Assembly: GCA_002633005.1 (NCBI GenBank)
Contig: NMRA01000018.1
Location: 1,071,888-1,135,887 of the forward strand
Direction: 5' to 3'
DNA from: Phoronis australis
Lineage: Eukaryota > Phoronida > Phoronidae
DNA length: 64,000 bases
Position 1 is the stretch's first letter. Every line of letters starts with the position of its first letter. Shown piece by piece: positions 1 through 10,872 of this stretch. The notes beneath the pieces were generated by a model. The model did no database searches. It was not told where the DNA came from and saw only the letters and a list, made by a program, of their open reading frames with translations. The position numbers and the translations under genes are program-made.

Positions 1-3
1 GCC

Positions 4-1353
4 TTAACTAAACTTGTTTCTGTTGCCTAACAACGATCTTCTTTCCTGCCATGTGATTACAGTTGTTGGAGACTTTTTGTTGGCATTCCACTGCACCAAT
101 GTCAACATATTGCAGTTGGCATTTGTGTCACGTGACTGCTTTAGACTTTCCATGCTAGAGCCCTGTTTTGGCGAGATGGTACCTGTCATGTGTTCTGGAG
201 ATGAGCCGTTTGTGTTTGCATTCATGTAACGTCGATTCCGTGCTTTGATTGTTGACTGTACTGATGTGGCTAGTGTGCGCTGCCGTGCGAGCTTCTTGTG
301 TATACATGGGCAAAACATTCGCACAAATACGCTCCTGAACTTGTTTCCAAAGAGACAGTAAATCACAAAGTTGGTTGCTGAGTTGATAACAACCATCAAG
401 TTGCTGATAAAGTACAACTTGAATACCCAACCAGACTGCTTCTCTGCGGGAGAGAGAGTGACCTCCAATATGTTGTCGATGATTGACGGGAATTGACAGA
501 TGAGGAAGACGATGACCAGTGCTATTACCATCATGGTTAGTGTCCGTTCTTTCGCTGGTTTTGAGTTTTTCTGGTGACTCCTGTATGACCTGCGCACAGC
601 CCGAATCAAAAGAATGTTTAATATAAGGATGATACAGAAGGGGGCAACAAAAAATATGATAAGTTGTAGGTAAATAAAGTAGACCTCTCGAAATGTGTTG
701 TTCTTGCCAAACTCAGTTAAAACTATTTCTGGTCTAGTGGCGTTGACGTTGGAGTCGTACTGTTCTTTAATCTCGTGTTCTAATATCCGTGGAATGTTAT
801 ACAGTATAGAGCAGATGACGATGGCCATAATCCCCTTGCGGGCACGAGGTATCGTGCAGACTTGCGTCGAGTATAGTGGGTGGCATACAGCGATGTAGCG
901 TTCGATTGTAAATGCAACGGTCGTGTAGATTGTGCACAACTGGGCAGTGAGTGCTAGGGGGTACGCAAATGGATGCATGTACGGGTACATCACCGTGTAG
1001 GACTCCAACGTCTTTATGGCAGGTATGGCTAAGAAGAGAGACATGGATATTAGAAGGAGTGTATCGAAGACTGCTAGTGCTGTTAGGTAGCATGACGTGG
1101 ATGATTGCATTCGTCTGTGATTAAGTACAGTGATGGACAGAATATTGCCGATGACGCCCAGGCAGACAACAATGTTAGCCACTACGCCCCACGCATAGAA
1201 CTGAAACTCCTCAAGCTCCTTCATATCAATATTGTCATTTAATCCTGCGTCTGAAGAAATAATGGCAGTTGTCTCGATGTCTGTGAAAGATTCATCTATA
1301 GAGTCGTTGAGCCAGACCTCATATTCAAATGTGTTGTTCAGGAACTGTATCAT
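4..1353 (-). CDS. FMRFamide-receptor-like neuropeptide GPCR, complete, intronless
   Basis: Predicted class A G-protein-coupled receptor of 449 residues in the plasma membrane, probably activated by an RFamide-type neuropeptide. Seen: an acidic N-terminus with N-glycosylation sites at N6 and N16, then seven hydrophobic segments at about 54-77, 88-110, 134-157, 173-190, 224-250, 272-294 and 313-335. TM1 has GN at 69-70, TM2 has LAVFD (D97), and TM3 ends in ERY (151-153) followed by IAVCHPL. TM4 ends in YNIPRILE, TM6 has CQFPS, and TM7 has NSATNFVIY followed by CLFGNKFR. The YNxPRxxE and NFxIYCxFGxKF blocks are typical of the FMRFamide-receptor group. Cysteines at 348 and 350 may be palmitoylated. 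The 100-residue tail is rich in Ser, Thr and Asn. I chose the ATG at 1351-1353 because the reading frame then covers a normal extracellular N-terminus; the stop is at 4-6. The gene has no introns. Its ligand cannot be read from sequence. Confidence 0.9.
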   Translation of the reverse strand: MIQFLNNTFEYEVWLNDSIDESFTDIETTAIISSDAGLNDNIDMKELEEFQFYAWGVVANIVVCLGVIGNILSITVLNHRRMQSSTSCYLTALAVFDTLLLISMSLFLAIPAIKTLESYTVMYPYMHPFAYPLALTAQLCTIYTTVAFTIERYIAVCHPLYSTQVCTIPRARKGIMAIVICSILYNIPRILEHEIKEQYDSNVNATRPEIVLTEFGKNNTFREVYFIYLQLIIFFVAPFCIILILNILLIRAVRRSYRSHQKNSKPAKERTLTMMVIALVIVFLICQFPSIIDNILEVTLSPAEKQSGWVFKLYFISNLMVVINSATNFVIYCLFGNKFRSVFVRMFCPCIHKKLARQRTLATSVQSTIKARNRRYMNANTNGSSPEHMTGTISPKQGSSMESLKQSRDTNANCNMLTLVQWNANKKSPTTVITWQERRSLLGNRNKFS

Positions 1354-3825
1354 AGCCGTGCTTCCCTTGAATATTGGCTTTACAATCTAAGTAGTCAGTC
1401 CTCAGTTTTATCCTATTCAGAATTCCGAGTCCGACTGTTTCGGACTCTGCTGCTCACACCTGTGTTTCAATACGCCTCTGCGGTCGAGAATGCTATCCAG
1501 TATATTGTATCACATAACTAGCCAATGGTCAGTTTATATGGTCACAGCTAGTTTACTAGAGCGATTTCTTCAATCATGCTTTCTCCTGTTCTGTTTGTTT
1601 TGCCTGCGAGTTGAAAATCCATTACCATCAAAGCAACCTAATGAGTATTGCATTTAATTTTATTTTTCTTTCGTAGTTAACTGTTTTTATAGCTCATCTG
1701 TTTATCACTCGTGCGCACATGCGATTGGTTCTCCAATGACGTAAGTGATACGGGTCAGTTAAACATCTAATCCAGAGGCCGATGCAGACTTTATTTCCTC
1801 ACAGACGCTCAGTGGCTTCCTTCAGTTGTGAAGGTTTCTGAAAAACAACGGAATTTTTAAGGCTGATATGTCTCAGTTACCTGACATTGTCTCTGTGTTG
1901 AGCTCAGTCAAGGTTGGAAATGAAAATGACTGTTTTACAGCTGAACATCAAAATGAGACAGGTTCGTATTTGGGAACACAAAAATCAAATCAGAATTTAT
2001 TTCTTCAATCGAAACGAGTCAGTCATGTAGACTTGCCTGGGATGCGCCTGACGGACTGTCACACTTAAACTTTCTGCTCTTAAACTATTTAGAGTATTGG
2101 AATTTGAAACCTTCTAGAACAGTGTCTATGTTGCAATCTCAACCTATTCAGCCTTATTGTCTAAGTTGCAATTAAAACAAATCTAGGTATGAAAACAATT
2201 GAGGAACTCTTGTCCAGAATAGTCAAAACACTCGAGCAGCATTGCAAAGGTTCAGGGAATAGTTAACAGACACATGACAGTATTTTTAACTTGAAGGAGA
2301 TGATGTCAGTCTGTACATTTGCAGTGCAGCAGAGAGAAATTGACAGCTGGAATCCACCGATGTGCGTTGAGTGCAATGCATGTAGCACCCTTTAACTTGT
2401 ATAGTACACGCTACTCCAATGAGATGGATTTTCTCTAATCTGTCTTTGCATGCTAGGCTGTATTGCAGATTTTTTTAAAAATATTTTATACTGCCTCAAT
2501 TGCAGAAAAAATGATCACATACAACGAGCATTAAAACAGCAGAATCCTCCATCTCCCAAAAGTTGTCCAATGCCTGTGACGCAAACCTGAACTTAAGTTA
2601 TACACGTCTGCATGTAAGCATTCTTGCCGTTTCTTTTCAAGATACTATAAAACAAATGGTTTTCTATTTGGGTGCTAGGAGAAGGCATTGCTTTGAGGAT
2701 TGCCATAACACTGTAGTCATGTGAACTCCTGCCATGGCTGTGGAATTTGTGGCTGAACAAGATTGCTCATTTTTTATAAAACTTCCATACGCAAGTGAGC
2801 CCAGCTGAAGTATACATCTTCAAGACATGTTAGCTTTTAGCTCACAATGTACCTGGTATTACCCTGCATCATTTGATACCAACTGTTGTCAAGAAGGTTA
2901 TTAATAATACCTCCAATCCCAATAACAGTTCTTTGCCTAAAAAGCTTCCTGAAACATCTTGCTGTTTGTGATGCCGTGGACCTAATCTAGTGATCCCTTT
3001 TCTTTGTTAGTGTTTTGTGGTGAAGTCAATTTCTTCAATGTATTTCTCTTAAAATGTGTTTCAATCATACTACATTTTCGATATTTCTAATAACGTCTTC
3101 AAATCATCAGTAATTTCATTCAGCAGCAGTGAATACGCTCTCTGCACAAACTGAATTCCTAACACCTAACTCTGCTTGCCTTTTAAAATCTGGAAAATGA
3201 CAAAAATGGTTTCCTTGCATGAAAGACTTATGGAAATGAAAAATGACAATTCCATAAGGTCAATAAGAATACATTCATTGTGCTAATAACTTCACATTGC
3301 GAGAGCTCATACATTCATGTTTTGCTACAATATCTTTTTGGACTAATACTCCGAGATCCCATGTGATGGAGTGGTAAAGTTTCGCGTCAAAGTTTCGCGT
3401 CAAAGTGTGGTTCTCGCTGTGCATTTATTTTCCGATTGATCACAGCTTTTGCTATTCTTCTGACCGAGTTTGGCTTGCTTGAGGTGACTACTGTCTTAAT
3501 TGTTCAGGGATTTAGTAGCACAACTATCATTAAAATGTGCATACTTTTTGTGGTAAAACCGTCGTGTGAAAGAAATGAAAAACAAAATGTTGCAAACCCA
3601 TGGAAAATGAAAACAATAGAAATGGAAATTGCATTGCCTTATTTTGACATTTCTCTCCAAACTCCCTATGTTTGCTTGATTAGCTTGATGAAGACTACCG
3701 TACTGAGTAAGGCAAATCAAACTTGTCAAAAACTCTTAAAGCTGCGTTTTTGCCCTGCTTAGCTGGCAAAAAGCAAAAATCGAAGTAGGTCTTTTACTTT
3801 CGTAAGATTGGTGCTATAATACTAT

Positions 3826-3948
3826 TTACCATATTGGGATTGTGTTTCCGTCACCATCAAGAACATAGAAACCATCAACAGCAAAAGTCTCGAGCATGGA
3901 GTCGATGATGGTTTCGATGTTCTTGTTGGTGACGAAGATGGAATCCTG
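3826..3948 (-). other. Exon-like 40-codon minus-strand open segment with strong GC3 in its first half
   Basis: Read on the minus strand from 3948, the frame is open for 40 codons to a TAA at 3826-3828, and a stop lies directly upstream of it. The sequence before it ends in CTTGACAG, which could be a splice acceptor, and ATATG followed by GTAAAT near the end could be a donor. Of the first 20 codons, 18 end in G or C, unlike the AT-rich surroundings; the second half is AT-ending. The peptide contains NKNIETIIDSM and GFYVLDGDGN. I do not recognise a family. The same bases form the hairpin listed separately, so the composition may come from that structure instead of from coding selection. Confidence 0.25.
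3850..3933. other. 84-nt near-perfect hairpin (pre-miRNA-sized)
   Basis: Arms 3850-3879 and 3904-3933 are inverted complements at 27 of 30 positions, separated by a 24-nt loop. Mismatches are isolated, and the size and shape resemble a metazoan pre-miRNA. No seed of a known miRNA family is recognised. It could equally be a decayed inverted-repeat transposon remnant. Confidence 0.45.
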
Positions 3949-4951
3949 TCAAGATTTTTGTTTTTTGTTTTTTAGCCAACTAACCTGGGAGGAATGCAGT
4001 TTTATAAAAGCTTGTTGTCACCTTTTTCAACATTGAATTATGAGACTGGAAAACTTACCTTTTGGTATGTAACCATGGCTGTGCAAGCATTATTAAGATT
4101 GATGGTCGCTAAGTCATTCTGTTATTCAAACTGAATATCTTTCACAAATTTTATCATTTAGTAAGATTCGTTTTCTTACTGAGTGGTGATCAAAATTTGC
4201 TATTAATGTGTCCTGTTGATGTGTGACGTTACACAGCACTAGAGTGTGCTAGAGTAGACTTCTCTGTTGGCAAAGATTGTGCAGGCTAATACCCAGTTCA
4301 CAAACTGGCTAAAATGCTGGTGTTTTCTCTGGCACAATCGCTAGTAGCAATAACTTCAGTCAAATGTGAATGTTTAAAATGTAGCTTCCGTTGGCTGCTA
4401 CCCTAAAACTTTTTGCGTTTTTGCTAGAACTCTAGTAGCCAAACTGCTCTCTTCAAAGAACACACATGCGCAGGGAAATGACACCTTTGTTTATCGTCAT
4501 ATCAACCAATTTATGAAAGAAACTGAAGTGTTTTGACATCAACTTTCGCTTAAAAGCGATTTGGGTGTAAGGAAACAAAGCGCTAGAGAAAATTACCCTT
4601 TCTCAGACAGCTTCCCTGTCTGGCTAATAATGTTAGCAAAATATGCTAGTGTTTTAGGCAAATGGAACTGTTATCTTTTTCATCACTCGTATGAACCTTG
4701 AGTAAGGTAGGCCCAAAAAATTCGAATAATATTGACGAACTGGCTAAAACAACAAAAACAACACAACATTCAGTGGGATAACATCCGGATGCTTGGCGGT
4801 GAAACAGGATGTACTGAAGTAAAGTTCAGGGAAGCTATACACATGAAGCTACTCAACAATGTCTTCTGTCAGCCTTAGCTGCTTCTGCCTACCTCTCCTT
4901 AGGCAATAAGGAAGATACACATGGAGCAAATTTCCCTCGAAATAAATGGAT

Positions 4952-5022
4952 GGCTCAGTATTGCCTAGTAGTTAGAGTGCTCTACTGACAACCAAAATGT
5001 CCCAGGGTTCATTAACGCCATT
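4952..5022 (+). repeat. tRNA-derived SINE head (probable)
   Basis: GCCTAGTAGTTAGAGTGC resembles an A box, and CCAGGGTTCATTAACG about 30 bases later resembles a B box, with spacing like a tRNA. The acceptor stem does not close, so this is not a functional tRNA. The likely source is a tRNA-derived SINE. Confidence 0.4.
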
Positions 5023-7379
5023 GTGCATCGGGAAAAGTACAATCCAAGTGTTTACTATGAGTGAACCAGATACCTGTATCGTTTTTCTATGAATGCTGTA
5101 GCACCTGAAGATGGCTGGAGAAACGCACTTCTGAAACGCCACGCCAATGTAAATTTTAGACGAGCTATAGGTTGGTGTAAATAGACCAAGAAGTTATGTT
5201 ATTACATCACCCCCTCAAAGTGGTTGTAGGAAGTCATTATTTTACCCATTAAATGATGTTGGCCAAGCTTGAATAAGCTTTGTAACTTTTCAGGTAGGTT
5301 AATCTTACCAGTCGGAATTATACAAGCTTGATGAATTTAGTGTGGTGGTAGCACTCGGGTATTTATTGCGGAGACTACAGTATGGGTAGCACTGACTTTA
5401 TTCCAGAGTGCATGCATATTCATATCAGAGTTCTGTAGCTTTTCACTTGCACAGCTTCTGAAATAATCACCACTGTTGTCCACGCGCTTCCCACATTCCG
5501 TAAACATCATTCACCCAGTTTCTGTCCCAGATGGCACAAAGATGAAAGGTGGCCCGACAGGTGTCAGATGACGTCAGGTGTGAGTTTCCCCTTTCAACTC
5601 GGGTTCTTATCATTTCTGCGTTTTGCCAAAGCATGCTGTACGTCACATAAAATGTTTGTCGAAGAGAGATTGACTAATGTGTCCGGCTGAGTTTGAATCT
5701 ACTGGCTGAGTGCATGATGAAGAGAGAAAATCTAGCATTTGCAGAAAAGGTGGTTAAGCTCAGCCTACCTTAACTTTACGTACTGAATTATAATATCATA
5801 AATTTACTATTTCAAAATTTGTGTGGTGGTTGGTTATAAGACGCAGGCTTTCGTAAACTGTAGAACTGCCCAGCTTAAAATATTGCAGTTTACTTAATAT
5901 TAATCTTCGCTTAACTGTGAACTAAGATCTTTAAGAATGAAATATATGTTTCTCATAAAACCTAATTAATTCGGTACTTCAGAAACTGGCAATTGTTTAC
6001 AATTCTTTGTCAAGGTGATTGGTTTTCTGGACTGTCCATCTGCAACTACTATTAGCAGCTAAGATTTAGATTCTGTTTATTCAAGTGTATTATCCTGTCA
6101 CCTCCCTTTAGACACTCATCAATTGTAACATATTCATTCAGGTTTTAATGAGTTTTCCAGAATCCCTGTCTAAGCAGACTTTATTATAATCATATTATCC
6201 AGTTTAGTGTTGTTGACCTTTTTCAAATTCCAAGTGTACATTAAACTCCCCAGCACACCTACCACGACATTTCTCACTGTTTCTCAAGCAGTTGATGATG
6301 TCATCGACTTGAATCTTATTAGCTGGATGCCCATTTTTCACTCTTGTCTTTTGTGCTCTCCTTTTGTACTTGGTTTATAAGTATGTCAAGTTTCATTTTT
6401 CATCATTTATTTGACAATTTGTCATGTTGAAGCCTGTGATCCTTACTAACAATACAGAGTAGCTAAACAGTACAACAAGGTACAAAGCACTTTATAAAAC
6501 ACTTGTGACAAAATGTTTGTGGAATGAAATAAATGCAAAGTACTTAGTATGGCTTGCATAAGTTCAATTTACTTTATTTTTTTAAAATCTTTAATGGACA
6601 TATTTGGTTGAACGACTGCACCATAACAATGTTTAATGCAGGATTTTCCCTGTCTATGAATAGTATACCTTGTTGGCTGCCTTCTTCAACAGGTCATGGA
6701 TCATCTTTGATCTTTAAAGTGCTTAAAACCACCAATTTCATATCAACACCAAAAAAACATCCCCACCAGTCAATTAGCTGTCACATTAGAACACCTGCAA
6801 ACACTCTCTGACCATATGTTAATTATTAACTGATCTGGAGTTTTGAGCATTGCCTGGTGGAGACATACTAGGTAGAATCAGGACAACAAAGCATAGCCTT
6901 AGACAGTTCCATTTTATTTAGTGTGAAAAGTCATCAGGTGATGTTCATTTCCTTATTGTTTATGATTACAGCAGAGCCTTGCATTTGTAGTTATCATGAT
7001 AACTCAGTATTTGAACACGCTGTGACTCTTTTCAGCTTTAAAGGAAAGTTTAATTATGCTGACAATGAAGTCACAAGGCAAATGGTGGTTCAAACCATTG
7101 CAGTTTCCCCAGTTTTAACAGTTAATGCTTGTGTGGTTTCCCCAGCAAAATAACATTCATCTCAAAATGATTTTGACAGATGGGTTTTGTCATGTTTTCG
7201 CACAAACCATTAATTCATTCGTGAATCATCAAAACTTTAACTGACATCCTGTAACCTATGGACTGCAAAACTTGCTTCTTAAATCAATGTTTTTAAAACT
7301 AAATAATAGTGACATTCTAGATTACCTTTATCTCCTATGTTGTCGTGTTGCTTAAGCTCATAATAAATTTTTATCAACC

Positions 7380-7461
7380 TATCTCATGGGCGGCGCACCA
7401 TAGGGGACTGGGGCTGCTGTAGCCCCCCCACTTTTTTCAGTGCTGCGCCGCCCATGTATCT
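7380..7461. mobile_element. 72-bp palindromic mini-element with 13-bp TIRs and TATCT target duplication
   Basis: The element at 7385-7456 starts with CATGGGCGGCGCA and ends with the exact inverse, TGCGCCGCCCATG. The centre contains a GGGCTGCTGTAGCCC hairpin. It is flanked on both sides by TATCT (7380-7384 and 7457-7461), a 5-bp target-site duplication. It is GC-rich in an AT-rich region. The terminal CATGGG and the 5-bp duplication are shared with the fold-back element at 8442-9468, so the two may belong to one transposase system. Confidence 0.75.
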
Positions 7462-8441
7462 CTTTGAGCCTAAAAAATGAAAAAAGTAAGGAACTCTGGT
7501 ATTGAAATTTTACCTGTCAGTATGAAAATTTGCTGCCAAGAAATTTAATTAGACATTTTCTGTTAATTTGTTATAACACATAATATTACTGCCCAGAAAT
7601 CTAAACTAACAAATTGTTTGGGCATTAGACCTTATTCGTTCCAAACAAAGCTTCCTAAGTTACAGACGGAACTTGTTCTTTTTGTCTTACCTTTACCTCC
7701 AGTTCTGCTCTGCCCGAACACCGAAATAATTAGCTATCAAAAATGCACCGATATCTTAGAAATCCAGTGTAGAATATCCTCCATACTGAGGAGTGCTCCT
7801 TGCGGTTGTTTACTCTATACCTCTGGCTCATCACTGACTGCTTCACACTGACTGAGCCCACTTAAGTATGGTATGTGGGTAGATGACCTCCAGCAAGATA
7901 CCAGATCTCCGTGTGCATATTATAAACATACATACATGAGGCCCTGTGCAAGTTGTTATGATATCTTTGACATATGTGAAATTTTTAAACCTGCACTCTG
8001 TTATTCATAATTAGTCATCTATTTTTTGCATTATTTAGTTCAAGATATTTTGGTTCTGTCAATACTTAAAGCAGATTTGTACGTTTTTTTCTGTTGGACA
8101 CTACCCTTTTCAATGGTGTTTGGTCATCTGCTCAGTTGCGTCAAGTAACAATATTACTAAGTAAGTGAAATTCTTTAGTCTTGTATTAAATTATTTACTT
8201 TTAACTTTGCTTTTCATGGGTTGTTGATATTGACATGATATGCTTCAGACGTTTTGTTTTAATATCAAATTATAACTACACCAAAATCTGTATATTTTGA
8301 TAAGTGATATGATACATTTCAATCTTTTACTTCTGAGCAACAAATTTTTTACTCTAAAGTTATCAAGAAACAAATATCATGACATATTTCAATCTTGTAC
8401 TTTAGATATAAGTTTGTACAAATATTAAGAAATGCATTGAT

Positions 8442-9468
8442 CATGGGTGAGAAACAACATGTCCGCCTGGCCCAAAACATTACCACTGGTCTTCCAAATT
8501 GGATAGACTTACCACAAAACAGGACCTATGGGGATCAAATGGGACAGCCCGACCAGAAAATGGGACTTATGCACTTAAAAACCCCCCACCACAAAACAAG
8601 ACTGCCGGAGACTGAACTTGACCACTGTGGATTTAAACTTGACTGCCCCTGGCCACAAGCAAATGAAAGGTCAACATTTAAAATAAATTAATCTAACCAA
8701 AAACCAACCACGCTGCACAATTTTGTGCCTTATAATTATAATTTTATCCACTGCGTTAGTTTTAAAACAAAATAAAACTCTTTTTTTCCAATTTGACGTT
8801 TTAGTCAAGTCAGAAAACGCATTGAGGATAACTGGTTCTTGGGTAAAGTATCATAACTAGCCTTGGTGCAAAGCTGTCATCACCTACCCGCGAGCAATGT
8901 TGCAAAATTTTAGAAAATTGTGCATGCTCGTGTCACGAACATACTGTTTTCAAAACGACAAGAGAATTTTCTTTGTTACAAAAGGCGGAAAATTATGCAA
9001 GAAAATGACGTTTAGTAGATTGTTAAGTGGCTGCAATGAACAAGGTGAGTGTCGGTTGATTCCCAGATTTTGCATGCACCCCCACTGTTTGTTAGCTCTA
9101 CATGTTGATATAAGTTTCTTGATGAGGTGATGAGCAGAATTACTCGGGCTGTGTGAAATTTTGGGGTCTAACAGAGCTCAACACACAGTGGTACCTAGCT
9201 CACGATAGTCTTTGTGTTGCTAGCTGGCTGGCTACGTCATAAACGGTATGACACACAGGCATTGATAACATTTTGTGCGGCAGTAATTTTCAGTCGCCGG
9301 CGGTCCTGTTTTGTGGTGGGGCGTTCACGTTTTAGGTGTGTCAGTCCCATTTTCTGGTCTAACGATCCCATTTAATCCTCATGGGTCCTGTTTTGTGGTG
9401 AGTTGGTCTGATTTGGAGGACCGGCGGTCATGTTTTGGGTACCGCGGTCATGTTCTTTCTCACCCATG
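8442..9468. mobile_element. Fold-back element, about 175-bp imperfect TIRs, TTGAT target duplication
   Basis: The left arm (8442-8616) starts CATGGGTGAGAAA. The right arm (9289-9468) is its diverged inverse and ends in CACCCATG. Both arms contain repeated CCACAAAACAGGACC-like blocks. The element is flanked by TTGAT (8437-8441 and 9469-9473). The 672-bp interior has no transposase, so it is non-autonomous. Five-bp duplications are known for Transib, but the ends lack the usual Transib CAC start, so the superfamily is open. Arm identity looks moderate, so the insertion is old. Confidence 0.75.
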
Positions 9469-10689
9469 TTGATGTCCTTCAACATTACAACTTACTTCAT
9501 CTGTACTTTTATGTTCTCAACTCAGATATAGATGTAACATATTTCAATCCTTTTACCTCAGCAATACACTCTTGATCATCAAAAAAATAATTGATATTGA
9601 ACTATCAATTTGGGTGTCTTGATTATCCATTTATCTTATGTTCAACTTCGTCATGTATGATTGAAATAAGGGTGCCCTGAGGTGGGTCCACGAAGCTATG
9701 TACCACGTAATTTTATTAGTGCACGTAAGTTAAATGCCCAGATGTCCATAATCATGCGCTAACAGGTGGTCAAAAATCCTTGGCTTGCTTCGTTGTAGCT
9801 AATTGAATAAAAAACAGAATTTGCTAGTTTTGTGGAAAATAGGTCAATTTACGTGAAAATGGTGATTTTTTTAGAAATAACTCAACCAAGTGGTTACAAA
9901 CATCTAGGCATCAGTGCACATGATTTTATCAAGTATTTCAGAAATACATCATTTTATGGTTGAGTGCTATTAATATGTAAATAGTTATTTAAGAAATTTT
10001 ATCCTTGGTAACAAAGGTATTATCTATTTCCTTAGTTCGGCCTGTCTAATTTTAGTACCAATCAAAAATTGGTGCACAGTCATCTTGTTCGTGGGGCATC
10101 TTGCAATGATGCAGCTGCTTGTCTAGACACGACTGGAGTTGCCAAGAAATTGATACTGACATGGAGAGTAGAAGGTGCAAAAAATATCTAATATCTAATA
10201 TAAGAATACTTCCACCTTTGTCAATTGAATGGTGTTTTATCATATCAATCGTAAATTGTAAATCCAAGCATATTTTATGAATTTAATTGAAGATTCAGAT
10301 TGTCTTAAAACAATTGTATGTTGTCTTGAAGATTCAGTCTCGTAGCGGGAATTGAAGCACTAAATTGATAAGATCAGCCCTGTGTTGAAGGTTTAATTAG
10401 CACTGGTAATGTTTTAGATATTCAATCCTGTCGGTGATTAACAGAACTATCCTGAGGGGCTCGAGTTGAACGATGCTGACTGGAGCACGTCTGGTCCCAA
10501 CTGGGTTGCTGTGCTAAGCCTCAGTCTTGGAGTACTATGTTGGCGTCAACTTTCACAAGTTTTGTGGCGGTTTATTTGTGGCTCTTGCACTTCAATCTTT
10601 TCTCAGACTGTCCGAGCCTGTCTACACCTTGGTGAAATGGTCTGGGGATAAGTGCAGACTAGCAACTTTGGACAAAACGATGCTTTGAT

Positions 10690-10872
10690 TTGATCTATTT
10701 CAACCTGGTAGAAACTGATGTAGATATCAATGTTGATGTGATATGTTTCAACCTGCTGGAAATGGATATTGATATCAATGTTGATTTGGTCTATTTCAAC
10801 CTACTACAAAGTGATACAGTCGAAACCAATGTTATTTTGTTTTACTTCAACCTTCTAGAAATTGATACTTAA
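10690..10872 (+). repeat. 48-bp in-frame tandem repeat, about 3.8 copies
   Basis: A unit centred on TATTTCAACCTGCTAGAAA followed by GATATCAATGTTGAT repeats every 48 bp, with one 54-bp variant. Because 48 and 54 are multiples of three the frame stays open and gives a 60-codon ORF with repeated YFNLLE, but I consider this a repeat artefact and not a gene. Related blocks (catatttcaatc) occur near 8310, 8385 and 9537 on both sides of the fold-back element, suggesting an older, larger array in this region. Confidence 0.6.

Noticed and set aside
1868-2068. 66-codon plus-strand ORF starting MSQLPDIV, as a possible LRRCC1 5' exon
   Set aside because: No recognisable leucine-rich repeat or LRRCC1 block, and the possible donor (CAG before GTTCGT) is weak. 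Without transcript support it is no better than chance.
8395-8691. 98-codon ORF with PQNRTYGDQ and HHKTRLPE
   Set aside because: It is a translation of the left arm of the fold-back element; the inverse arm does not keep the frame.
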